Positions 10,009 through 20,200 of a stretch of 64,000 nt of DNA are shown piece by piece. Each line of letters begins with the position of its first letter. Within the stretch, counting starts at the first letter, position 1. The notes under the pieces were generated by a model. The model was not told the DNA's origin. It searched no databases and saw only the letters and a list, made by a program, of their open reading frames with translations. This stretch comes from Peronospora farinosa (lineage: Eukaryota; Oomycota; Peronosporomycetes; Peronosporales; Peronosporaceae): positions 248,001-312,000 of the forward strand of contig CANTFK010000343.1 in assembly GCA_947646735.1 (NCBI GenBank), read 5' to 3'. A program made the position numbers and the translations under genes.

Positions 10009-10461
10009 TGTTAGACGGCTTAAGCTACGCAAGTTGAACCTCAGGATAGTTGGCCTGAGGTGTCAAGCATAAGTGTCAAAACACCCAACACCCGCTACAG
10101 GAAGCGGTTTCCCTACGGGGAACAAGAGAAAGGGGTCCAAGGACCAAGAAAGAGTTAGACACCGAAAGGGGTACGTAGTACCAGGTGTATCGCTCTCGAC
10201 TAAGTCGATTGAGCTCAAGAAACCCGGTCCCAAGTGAAGTATATCAACTCGGGGACCACCAAGTCCAAGTCCTATACAAAGACCAAGTCTTTGAGTCTTC
10301 TGCGTCAACCGAGGAGCAAGACCAGCCAAGCCGACGGGTACACAAGGTGAGACCCAAGGCCAATACGACACGGTATTGGGGTACCCCCTCCGTAAGTCGG
10401 CAGTCCGGCGCTGTGTGTGTTTGTGGATCTCCTACGTTGTTTGAAAATCCACTCCACCACA
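10009..10461 (+). repeat. G1 3' LTR (start uncertain)
   Basis: The last 122 bp (10340-10461) match the 5' LTR end. A possible start is TGTTAG at 10009, which would give 453 bp with TG...CA ends, but no convincing polypurine tract precedes it, so only the 10340-10461 part is firm. Confidence 0.6.
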
Positions 10462-11498
10462 CCAGTGCTATTGACGATGACACTATAGTGTTGTCAACAG
10501 CGTCGACCCATGAACGACCTCTTGGAGGCGTCATAGGCGAGCTGGATGCTAAAAGCGTGCGCGGAGCTCAGCGCTTTGTGGATGAGCGATTAGCCATCAC
10601 ACGTAAAGTCCGTGACGCGATGGCAAGCGCACAGGACAAGCAAAAACAATATGCAGACCAGCATGGTCGCAAAAACAATGAACACTTTAATTTGGGGACA
10701 AAGTGCTATCAAGTACTGCTACCCTACCTAAACATGCAATTTCTGTACTATCTGGTGGTACTACTAAGCTATTGCCCCGATTCATTGGGCCCCTTACAGT
10801 GGTTGAAGAAGTTGGAGACCTAAATTATAGGCTCACTCTCCCACCGTATATGAAGACGCACCCCGTATTTTACGTGGGTCGTCTGAAACGGTATGTTGAC
10901 CAGAAGAGATCACATATCCACATCGGTCTAACGAGACCGATGGTGACGTCGACTGTGAGTCGAGCGTCGCGGCCGATCAGGCGAAGAGGAAGCCGAAAGG
11001 CTCCCCGTATACGAACGAGGAGATAGAGGACTCGGCGATCGAGGAGGACTCCGCACTTGACGCGGGTCTCTCATCACCAGTCGCTCTAAGATGTCCAAAC
11101 GGGTCTTCAGGCGGTCATACCCCTGACGGTCCCTCGTCCTCACATCGCGCAGATCCGAGTTCAGTCGCGAGACTTGACTCTCGAGATCTGTCACCTGCCT
11201 CTTCAGCGCAGCGGACTCAGCCTGCGACTGAACATCAGCAGGGTAGGCAGCCGCGAGAAGGTGGGCGTAATCGCCACTCCTATCGGGAGCCACCTGTGTT
11301 GGTGGACACGGAAGGGAATACGCGCTTCATTGTTGGAAGGCTGTTGGCCCACCGGTTTGTGAAGCCCAAATCCTTGTCCAGTGGAAGGGTTACCCAACGA
11401 GCTTTGACTCGTGGGAGCCTGTGGACGCTTTGCGCGTCGACGTGCCTGGGATGGTGGCTGCTTATGTGAAGCAGCACCAGCTGTCTTCTTTCTGCTAG
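10462..11498 (+). pseudogene. G2 integrase C-terminus and chromodomain
   Basis: Coding remains: an integrase tail with the SKxQYADxHGRKNNEHF motif (10540-10690), then in another frame a GPF/Y segment (RFIGPLTVVEEVGDLNYRL, about 10780-10840) and HPVFYVGRLKRYV (10862-10900). A Ser/Pro-rich linker leads to a chromodomain read with VQWKGYP and SFDSWEP (about 11380-11425), ending at TAG 11496-11498. At least one frame change near 10700-10780 shows it is not intact. The near-identical stretch at 63630-63962 supports the reading. Confidence 0.75.
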
Positions 11499-11499
11499 T

Positions 11500-12388
11500 T
11501 CCTGATGGACTAGCAGAAGACGAAGCGTGGCGAGAATTAATTGGGGGTCGCTTACCACCCAAAATTTCATGCGCACGCTTCATGGCGAAGCTGATTCGCT
11601 GCGACCGTTGTTTCGTTGCATCTATATGCAACGTTATACGGCGCCGAAGTTCAGCTTTCATAGTCGTCGGCTGTTTCGTTAGAACGCAGCACGACTGGAA
11701 TTGGGAAAGCACGACCAAGTGCTTTGCCCTGCTTTTTCCACAAAGGAAAGACGCTATAAAAATTATGAGCGTCTATAGTTGCACGCTGCAAAAGCGCTGC
11801 ACTAGACCCATCCGAGTTCATCCACTCAAATGGAGGTGGCATTGGTGGCAAGCCACCACTCACGTATCCTCCCTCGCAACGGCGGCCTAGTGAGGCCGAC
11901 GGTGTACTTGGTGGAGCTTTAAGCTCACACTCACCTGAGTCTGACTATCCATTATGGATTGTCAAGACATCAGCATGAGGAGTCACATCTGACTGAGTCG
12001 AGACTACTCCTTTCGAAGTAGCGTGCTCAGTCTTAGTCGCTGCGCTCGCAGGCGCAGGCGACGAGGCTTTACCTTCGCTTGCAGGAAGCATAGACGCTCC
12101 CTCAAGGACGGGTGCCTCATATGATGGGGACATATGTCCCATCAATGCGCTTTTCTCATCGCCACTTTGGGGTGATGGCAATGGCGTAGTCTCATTGTAG
12201 TCTACAATGAGAGATGGATCTTCATCCACATTATAGTGAGATGGAAGATTCACCTCAGTGCCTGAGGCACTTTGCGACGGCTGCGATAAATCGCGGCGCG
12301 TGCGCTTAGTGCTGGACTGCATGGACTGCATGGACTGCATGGGTCCCTTTGCAGGCAACCCATCAGCCTTACCACGTTTCGGTGACAT
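11500..12388 (-). pseudogene. Antisense coding relic in the G2 pol-LTR spacer
   Basis: After the chromodomain stop the plus strand has no ORF, but the minus strand reads as protein-like sequence: 12388-11945 (147 codons, starting MSPKRGKADG, with an SMQ triplet repeat, acidic and Ser/Thr/Pro-rich), then 11863-11651 and, in a shifted frame, about 11670-11500 (a basic helix with ELRRRITLHIDATKQRSQR, then a Ser-rich tail). Read together this would be one product of roughly 290 residues broken by a stop and a frameshift. Its ATG lies about 105 bp from the LTR. Not recognised. The position mirrors the antisense ORF of G1. Confidence 0.4.
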
Positions 12389-12479
12389 GAGTACTGAGCA
12401 GACTAAAGCGGCGCGTTTATAACGGCTCGCCAGTCTCTCTGTCTCTTAGGCGATGTCTTACAAAATGTAAAAATCGTCC

Positions 12480-12494
12480 GAAAACGGGGGATGG
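12480..12494 (+). promoter_or_regulatory. Polypurine tract of G2
   Basis: GAAAACGGGGGATGG sits directly before the TGTAAC start of the LTR, as a plus-strand priming site would. Confidence 0.6.
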
Positions 12495-13106
12495 TGTAAC
12501 AGGGCATCTAGTTACACGTAAACATTGAGTAATATACTTAATGTTTGGTCTAAAAGTATCCATGATTACTTTTAACCTATCACTTGGGTGCGATACACAA
12601 ACGTGATCCACCCTCGTGAATGTGATATCCATTTATGGATTCACATGGGAAGGGATGACGCTAGTTGAAGCTAGGCATCGCAACGTCTCAGAAGGACGTC
12701 ATTCGCAAGTTTAAATCTAGATTTAAGTTCATGCGACAGGATACGCTTCTAAAGAGTCGCGTATCCGATCTATATATATATATATAATTAGCCAATCAGT
12801 AGTTAAGTTTATATTTAATTATAATTCATTAAATATAGCTCAGTCTTGAATTTGCTTAACACCGAAGCACCACGCACGAGAAGCTGAAAAAGCTTCTATG
12901 TGACGTCGGTGCCTTCTTGTCTTAGAAGTTTGTTGCACTCTCGCTTGAGCGAAAGGCAACTGGTGGTACGACTGCTTAAGCAGTCGACCAACCTCCTAAC
13001 CACCCTCGCACGCGAAGGTAAGACGGTCTAACCGCTTCCTCGCTTGTGCTGAAGGTGTGTGCTAGTAGCACGAGGCAACTTCGTAGAAGTGCCCGTCTAC
13101 ATAACA
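12495..13106 (+). repeat. G2 LTR, hairpin-rich (family B, copy 1)
   Basis: Begins TGTAAC and ends ATAACA (about 612 bp). It is homologous along its length to 49863-50466 and, inverted, to 50643-50854. It holds a series of stem-loops, e.g. 12520-12546 (12-bp stem), 12739-12766 and 12969-12986, plus a (TA)n run near 12772-12786. The right end is placed by TG...CA logic and is approximate. Confidence 0.7.
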
Positions 13107-13800
13107 AAAGGATCATAGTATTGATTATATTTTAAAGTTTGAAGGCTCAGAAAGTAGGGGCTTATTAATAATTTTGTAACAATGTCACTACTTCATGGTC
13201 TACAATTCTCACAGGAGTACAATCAAAAGATGGAGCGAAATCTACTGCATGGGGTGATAGGTTATGAAGATAAAGAGATGGTGGCTCTAAAGCCGGTGAA
13301 AGCTGTTGCAATCTCGCTTTTGTTGCAATCTTTCTAGCTTCCAGCTATGCTATCTTTCTAGCGTCCAGCTATGCTATCTTTCTAGCGTCCAGCTATGCTA
13401 ACTTGGGAACATATCACAACCCCAAAAGCTATTAGAGTCATGGCAGATCCAAGGGTGAAGAAAATGGCTTCACCCATTCGGATACGTACCACCACGAAAG
13501 GTGAGAAGGGACGCTTTCAATGATTTACCATTTCTTGCTCTGTAGATTATTCCTAGTGGATCAGATAACTGCCTCGCTATTGTTGCATGCGGGCGGGCGT
13601 TTCGAAGCGTACTCTATCACAAAGATCAAAGTACAAGATCTGGGCTTGTTCTCTGCTACAAATGGTCATTGTTCCGGAGGTGAGACTGAGGTGCATCGCG
13701 CACTAGGTACTGTACACTGCTTGCAGGTAAGCACGAGTAGTGAGATGATCACAATTCAAAGCAACGATGAATCAGCATCGAGTCCAATCTTTTTACTACT
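13107..13800. other. Intergenic stretch with a 24-bp tandem repeat
   Basis: Three copies of a 24-bp unit (TATCTTTCTAGCGTCCAGCTATGC type) lie at about 13328-13400. I see no supported gene. From about 13760 the sequence is homologous to the 3' flank of the CRN fragment near 49004. Confidence 0.6.
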
Positions 13801-14106
13801 TTAACATACCTTTAAATTCGTCATATGGCCGCTTTCCATGCATGGTAAAATGTATCGAATGGCAAAATATTAGTATCAACGTGTGATACGGGTGTAAGAG
13901 ATACAACAAACGAATCCAAAAGAGATATTAAACAGTTAAAAGCCGCTAAAATCTCTGTTTCGGACATTCGGGGAAAGCGATGAGTACAATCGACAAGCAA
14001 GTGACGTGACAAATGTTGACATGCAAGAAGAGGTGAACAGATTATGTTGTGCTTGCGACACAATAAAGAGATTCGCGAGGCGACGGACTGGCTCAATCAA
14101 GCTTTG

Positions 14107-16571
14107 CTACGGCACTCCTACCGATAAATTCCCCGTTTCCATAACGATGACTAGCTTCTTTCGTTTTTCTTCTGCGGGCTGGAAAACCCAATCGACACGA
14201 CCACTTCGGCAATCGATCTTGACGCAGCCGACTTCATCACGGTCCCACTTCTTTTCAAAGGTTGCTAGTTTCGCGCAGAAAACCAATGCGACTACCCACT
14301 TCTCCTTCCACACGGTCTCTAGCTCACCAATAATAGTACTCATCACACCAGAGTCCACACTTTTGTCCCAATACTTGCACTCGCACAGAAAAAGTGGCGG
14401 TTTGGAACGGTCTTCCATGTTGCATACAAAAACTTCACATCTGTGACCATTCCAGCACGAACGAGATGTCCGAAGTTACAGCCTTCAGCGCGAGTATCTA
14501 GGATACATTGCGGCCACTCAGCATTCGGTGGAGCTAAAAAGGGAATCTTCGAGCGAGACAAAGCCGCCAAATCAGCGTATGTGTTCAATAAATCGCTAGC
14601 AACAATCGTTTTCCCCGTATTACCATCAGTCATCGTCACTGGCCGTATCTCGTCTTGACATTCACTGAGCAATCCAGCGAAGAAGTCATCAAAAGGAATG
14701 CCTTGCACTCCATTCCGCCGCGAAGCACAGAAAAACATATTAGCGACCATGTTATCGAACGTCTTATAATCATTGCTCAACGCATTTGTGTTTACTCCTG
14801 TCGTGACCCCCTTTCCTTTCAAGCACGCTGAGAAGATGCCAAGTGTTGAGTGGTCGATAGACAGTTGACGATCATAGTAACCCGAGTAAGTCTTGCTACC
14901 CAATATCGCAAGATAAAGCAGCAAGTCCTCCTCGATTGCCGGAAAACAATACAACGGTTCCCACGGCATGCTATTAACCTTGAGGCTACCGATTATATCC
15001 ACTTCAGTTGCCTGATCAACCGCTAGGTTGGCGAAGTGTAAATCCATACAGAGAGCCCCCATTTTTTGTGCAACTTTCCTTTTCTCATATGGGGGCGGGG
15101 ACGTATCACCAGTACCAGCATTAATGTACGATATCGCCATCAGCTGCGCATCCTTTCCCTCCTGTTTCTCCATAAAAGAGTTGTTGCTTTGTGTCTCGGA
15201 GCTTACGCGATCAAATGCTACGTCCAGCAAATCGCAAAGCTTAATACCATTAGCAGAATTTTTCATCGCGTATTTCACCGCGCTGTCGACGAAATACCTA
15301 GCAAAACGCCCGCGAGAATTCACAACAATCCTGTTCAAGATGGGATACTGTGCTTGTAGGTAATTCCAAGCACTCTCTTTGTCTTTATCTGCATACGGAA
15401 TTGGTTGATATGGAGGAAAACGAGAAAAAATCGTCATCCATGCATGCCTTCCACAATAGCTTCCTAGCGGCGGCTTGCTAATCATTTTGGTGATCTTATC
15501 GTCTGACCCCATCAAAACCACAACCAGAGCACACACACGAAAAACATTGCGCTGGAATGCCGCCAGTTTCTTCCCTCCTCCATCGACGTGTGTGTTGAGC
15601 GTCATTTCGTCCAACACAAAGAAAGGCAAGACCTTTCCCTCAGCCTTCATCTTTTCGCGAAAAGCGACGACTTTCTCGCGATTGCACTTCTCCACGTGCA
15701 ATGTCGCTTCCTCTTGAAAGCGTATCATTTGTCCTTGCTGATTTTTCTCTTTACTGCAATACTTCAGCAATGCATAAATAAAACCAAAGGTCCACAAACT
15801 CTCAGTATTGTAAAATAGTGACGTGCGGTCCAAAATATCCTCCTCACACCGTTTCGTTGGGTCATCCTTGTTTGTCACTTCAAGAAACGCTTCTGAAATT
15901 GACGAGAAATTTCTATACAAGCGCTGAGAAAAGGGTCCAATGGCAACAGGCCAGTAAAAACACGGGCGGTTTCCTCCCAAAGCAAACGCCAGCTGAGACT
16001 TTCCCATGCCAGATGATCCTTCCATGCAAATGAACGGCAGCCCAAACCAGCCAGAGAGGGCATACAGTGCGTCAATTTTGCTTAAAATCTGCTGGCAGTA
16101 ATTTTCACAGTTGCGCTGTATCAGCTCCCCTCGTTGCCGGTAATGCAACAGCTCGTCCGTGTAATCGGCATTGTCGTCAACTTCTTTGACGCGTAAGAAG
16201 ACATAATCCTTTGGTACCACCACCATCACGTGGATTTGTTCTGTCGATGGCTGCAACATCTTGTTATCGTCAAACAGCCAACGCTTCAAGGTCCTCGTTG
16301 CATTCGCTTGCTTTCCATCAATCACCTGCTGGATATGTGGATGCGTCTTCCCTTCAGATAACGCTTGCGCAGCAGGATCGTTTTCTTTCAGCCACGCGCC
16401 GTCCGTCATCTTCGCCAGGAAGAGACGCAGCTTACGCGCGGGAATTTCAAGGTCTTTGTTCTGTGCCTTGATTGCGCCTATTAAGTCAGCTACCTGGTCG
16501 TCATCGTCTAGTCGCACCGAGAGCGCACTGCCACCCGCACCAACAATCGCGCACAACAGTTTTACCATCAT
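14107..16571 (-). CDS. Crinkler (CRN) effector, frameshifted near the C-terminus
   Basis: CRN proteins are oomycete intracellular effectors that act in host cells, usually in the nucleus. The N-terminus starts MVKLLCAIVG (ATG at 16568; another ATG one codon upstream), has the LFLAK translocation signature at residues 50-54 and closes the DWL-type domain with HVMVVVP at 114-120 (the classic motif is HVLVVVP). A P-loop GSSGMGKS (185-192) and a Walker B-like FFVLDE (317-322) mark a NTPase module. The main frame ends at 14343 after 742 codons. Its last 40 residues or so look like out-of-frame reading, because an overlapping frame (about 14455-14107) encodes a nuclease-like tail with an ECKYW motif typical of CRN REase-fold domains. 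A one-base indel near 14450-14460, or a sequence error, would explain this. A shorter fragment of the same gene is at 49.0-49.58 kb. Confidence 0.85.
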
Positions 16572-16582
16572 TTTGATCTAGC

Positions 16583-16813
16583 AGATTTTCGAATGAAGAG
16601 ACAAGAATTTTTGCTCGCAAATGAAAGTTCTTTGTTTTATATGCGACTATTCTGGGACGAAGATGGAAGGCCATTTTTCCTTTCAAATTGGCTGACTAGA
16701 TAGGTCGCTCCTTTCTAGTCAGCCAATTAGAAAGGAACAACGGCCTTCCATCTTGGCTCCAGTATTGTCGTATATGCGAACAGAAAATTCTTGTCTCTTC
16801 ATTTGAGAAATCT
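16583..16813. mobile_element. Fold-back (MITE-like) inverted repeat element
   Basis: The two halves are imperfect reverse complements over about 100 bp each. Outer arms share AATGAAGAGACAAGAATTTT, middle parts share AAGATGGAAGGCC, and inner arms share TTGGCTGACTAG around a short centre near 16700. No coding capacity. It begins 12 bp upstream of the CRN start codon. A target duplication could not be fixed. Confidence 0.75.
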
Positions 16814-16989
16814 TTTTAATTAGGGTCACAGCAGAACTTTCCATACGTTACTGTCTTAACTGATAACTGTGCTAGTGATTCTAGTGGTGCTGGACTTTGA
16901 ATTGATGATCTTAGACTATTTTGCTAGTATTGTTGTAATTGTAGTCAAGAGTATGGTTATACAAAAAGGAAAAATGATTTCACGTTGTT

Positions 16990-17680
16990 TCTTGGTGTTA
17001 AGACATTGCCAGGTTAGCGTGGCGCTGGCATTGACCATTAGGTGCTCGCTTTCTTTCTTGTTGCCTTGTGGTTTATTGAAAGAGTGTCTTCGTTGCAGTT
17101 TCTGAATCTTACTGTTCAATAGATGATCCAAGCTATATTTGACAAGGTGGAGGAAAGCTCGTGGGTCCATATATTCCCCGAAGGGAAGATCGTGCAACAT
17201 GTAGGTGATTTGAATGCAATACGCTTCGTTTATTGTTGGACATGCACTAAGCGTCGCAACTTTAGCGGTATTGCTTTTACAATTGATAGCACTCGGTGGC
17301 AGAACAAGCTGTCGTTGAGATGAAATTGGACGTCTCAAGTCTGGCGTGGGCAAGCAAATCGCGCGCGCGACCAAGCGGCCAATTGTGGTGCTCTTGTACA
17401 ATTACAACATGGAGCAGCTCCTGCCGTAGGACGAGAACAATTGCCTACTCAGCATCATGCTCCGAGCTAATCTCAACCTTCGCGTGATCGTCGCTGAGCC
17501 CCTGTCCTTTGACGGCCTGATTGAGCGGTATGCAGACGACAACGTAACTGGTGCGTCTCCCATGGAAGACGCAAGAGCGCGTAAAAGCTTTGTACTCGGT
17601 TATCACGCGGAGAATAGAAAACGCTTTTGATGCACTAATAGACTCGACGCCGAATAAAAATGTTGCATCACTTTCAATGT
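16990..17680 (+). pseudogene. Tafazzin-like acyltransferase pseudogene
   Basis: Pieces in different frames match tafazzin, the mitochondrial PlsC-type transacylase that remodels cardiolipin. Near 17002-17045 is a KTLP...RGAGID segment; at 17145-17190 the acyltransferase block WVHIFPEGKIVQ; at 17325-17540 GRLKSGVGKQIARATKRPIVV, a TAG after NYNMEQLLP, and LRVIVAEPLSFDGLIERY. Then, after a frameshift near 17565, a C-terminal helix (VKALYSVITRRIENAF). Stops inside the RGAGID segment and after MEQLLP plus the frameshift make it non-functional; some gaps may be former introns. The NHxxxxD block was not found. Confidence 0.7.
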
Positions 17681-19916
17681 TAGGTCGCAGGACGTCATGT
17701 ACCTCTGATACTTGTTATTATACCTTTAAACTTTCCTGAGCGCATGTTGCAAGCCAACCAAAAGGTCAACACATTTGCCAAATCAACTCTTTCAAAGGAG
17801 AAGGATTTTTGTAAAGGTCGTTTTGTCTCAATCATGAGCTAGTCGAGGGGGTATTTCGTACAGTAAATGCGTCACAACCATGGCTGCATATACGCAACAT
17901 CTCCAACTGTTAGAAATAGCACCTTACCCATGCGTCTTGGATCTCTTGAATGCTTGCATAAACTTTAAAGGATGGAGCCTGAGATATGTATCAATAAGAC
18001 AAGTGATCAGTTACGGCAGAACTACTTTGCAATCAAGAAAGTTTATCTGCTTGCTCTTCAACCGTAAATACTAACGTTACGTGTGGCAATGTGACAGCTA
18101 CACTCACTTTGACTTACTTACGATGGCTTGTTCCACAAAGCGTTCATGACATGCCAGTTGGTATGACAGATGATTGATGGACATGCCAGTTAGTATGACT
18201 GGACATGCCAGTTAGTATGACAGATGATATCTAGTTGACAGGTTATGACAGCACGTAGGACTTATGGTTGTTTAATTAATTCATTCTCTTTTCTACCTAC
18301 ATCTCCAGAAGCCTCTCCAGCAAGCTCTCGGAGCCGATTGCCCCTCTGCCAGCCAAGGGCGTGTCATTCATTCTGCAAGGACCGCAATCGCAAAGTGACC
18401 TCGTTTTCAGTCCTCATGGCGAATGAAATGGATATGCGAAGGACGCGTATAATATGTGCTGGCCTGAGTGAGTCGAGCCATTTTGATGAGAATAGTCACC
18501 CCACCCAGTCCAGTCATCCTCCGATTCGGCCATGCTTCAGCATACTTTAATCCTAAATAACTTCCGCTTACGCTTCGAGATGATGGCAAGGAGGGACCTA
18601 AAAATGTTGTCGAAAACATTTGTTGTGACCCAAGTCGTGTTGAACCTATTCCTGGAGGACAAAGGATCAAGTGACTCCTAAAATTGAGTATCAGCAATGT
18701 GACCTGCATCCCTTCTCTTGCCACATCGTGACAATTTACTAGTGTTTATCCAAGCAACTGCAACATTGAAAGGTCCATTGTCGGTACAACAACTCACCGA
18801 TGAAAGTTTGCGTCTCTCTCCTGAACTAGCTTATGTACTGCATGCAACATTGTCGCATTAAATACAGGTCGATAAGTAGATCGTAGATAGTGTTTGGCTA
18901 GCTACAAGAGGTGGCAGTTTAAAGTTGATATGTCAGCAGTTCGCAGTAAGTTGTAGTGATCATAAAGGCAAAGATAGACGAGTTTATTAAAGCTTTAGTG
19001 GCTGCAGGTATGTCGTATGGATCCTTAGCCTAGAAAACAACGTCGTTTCCTTTCTTCAAGTCCGGTGATTGTACGGAGCTGGTCACCTTCGGCGACGGCT
19101 CTCAGCGTTGTCGGGCTATTGCGCGCTGACATGCCATCAGACGGATTTATATAATTCTCGTCTCAGCTCGCCGACACTCGCTTCGCTACAGCTCGAAAAT
19201 GCATAATGCCAGTATCCCAAAAATTCTTTACACTGCCGTCGATATTCGCGTCCGCATCACTCGATTGCGTTCTGTCCACAAACTGGCGATGCAAATGCTG
19301 CATCGGATGTGCCAAGATTGCTTTAACACATCGTCGTATTCAGTCTCCTCGTCGGGTGGTCACGGGTTAGCTGTTCCTAGACCGCCTCTGCTTGCACTAT
19401 TTACTAAGAAGCCACGGAGACGTTCAGCTCCTTGCTCGCAATCGAGTCGGACACCCCGGTTCATGAAACCTCGTATATAAGCGGATGCGCATCGATTACG
19501 ATGCCCCTGCACTCTGGCTATTTTGGAACTTCTTGTCATGCGTTGTTCGCAGCAATCCACCCGTGTATTCCATTGCTTTCTTGCTCCAAAGCGATGATGC
19601 TATGCTCGCCTAGGTCTGAGGTCACCATGATGTCGCAAATGTAGCCTGTCGTGGTGAATTCTCAGGTGTAAGCACTTGTCAGTTGCGTGTAATAACGCGG
19701 AGTAGGTCCTTCTGTACGTGAAGCCGTCCACTGAATGCCAAGCTCGGCGTGCTCAGAAGAATCACTAGACCCCAGCGTCACAGCTTGGCTTGTTAATGCG
19801 CCGTCGCTATTGCCATCGGAAAATGACGAAAAAAGAGATTGTTCTGTCCCCAATCGTTGCAGTTCCGCTATCAATTAGGGCTGATTCTTGTCGTACTTCC
19901 GTAAATCTTTAACGTT
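17681..19916. other. Intergenic stretch without a supported gene
   Basis: About 2.2 kb of mixed composition. A short tandem repeat built on GACATGCCAGTTAGTATGAC lies at about 18147-18228. Open frames are below 110 codons and show no recognisable domain. Confidence 0.6.
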
Positions 19917-19921
19917 ATCCT

Positions 19922-20174
19922 TGTTCGCTTGCCATGATGCAAGCTGTAGAGAGGAAGTCGGCGGCACTGTGATAAAAGGATTCTGACATTGTTATTAGTG
20001 TTATCTTTTTCGTGCTAGCATGATGGACTAGTTGTTCTTGTTCTCCATCACTCTTGTCCAATCAATCACCCATCCACGCACCTGTCCAATCAATCGCTCA
20101 ACTGATCCTCGAACGCCTTCCTAAGTCGTCAGCCGTTTCCTCAACTGTAACTTCAACCGTGCCTTTTTCTAACA
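19922..20174 (-). repeat. Copia 3' LTR
   Basis: I see no difference from the copy at 24780-25032. On the minus strand it starts TGTTAGAAAAAGG and ends GCGAACA. Confidence 0.95.
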
Positions 20175-20184
20175 CTCCTCCTCG
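20175..20184 (-). promoter_or_regulatory. Copia polypurine tract
   Basis: On the minus strand GAGGAGGAG abuts the 3' LTR, where plus-strand DNA synthesis is primed in LTR elements. Confidence 0.8.
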
Positions 20185-20200
20185 GCTACGACTTACCGTC

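Larger units (their letters stand above)
1..10461 (+). mobile_element. Ty3/gypsy element G1, 5' LTR cut by window edge
   Basis: Bases 1-122 recur at 10340-10461 with one mismatch (106 G versus 10445 A), giving the ends of the 5' and 3' LTRs; both end CCACCACA. Between them are Gag, protease, reverse transcriptase, integrase and chromodomain coding on the plus strand, then an opposite-strand ORF and a GC-rich minisatellite. Order PR-RT-IN with a chromodomain marks a Ty3/gypsy chromovirus-type element. It is inserted in another gypsy pol (G2): the first bases after the 3' LTR, CCAGT, continue a frame seen uninterrupted near 63629. The left target duplication lies outside the window. The coding strand is no longer autonomous. 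Confidence 0.85.
10462..13106 (+). mobile_element. 3' part of gypsy element G2, interrupted by G1
   Basis: Starts at the exact end of the G1 LTR and continues an integrase C-terminal coding region homologous to 63630-63960. Then follow a chromodomain (stop at 11498), a spacer of about 1 kb with minus-strand coding potential, a purine-rich tract GAAAACGGGGGATGG (12480-12494), and an LTR beginning TGTAAC at 12495. The left part of this element would lie beyond G1, outside the window. Confidence 0.75.

Noticed and set aside
10928..11293. Minus-strand coiled-coil-like ORF in G2
   Set aside because: The plus strand here reads as the Ser/Pro-rich pol linker leading into the chromodomain, so the antisense frame is most likely a shadow.
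13328..13400. Three 24-bp tandem units considered as a CRISPR-like array
   Set aside because: Adjacent direct repeats without spacers, in a eukaryotic context.
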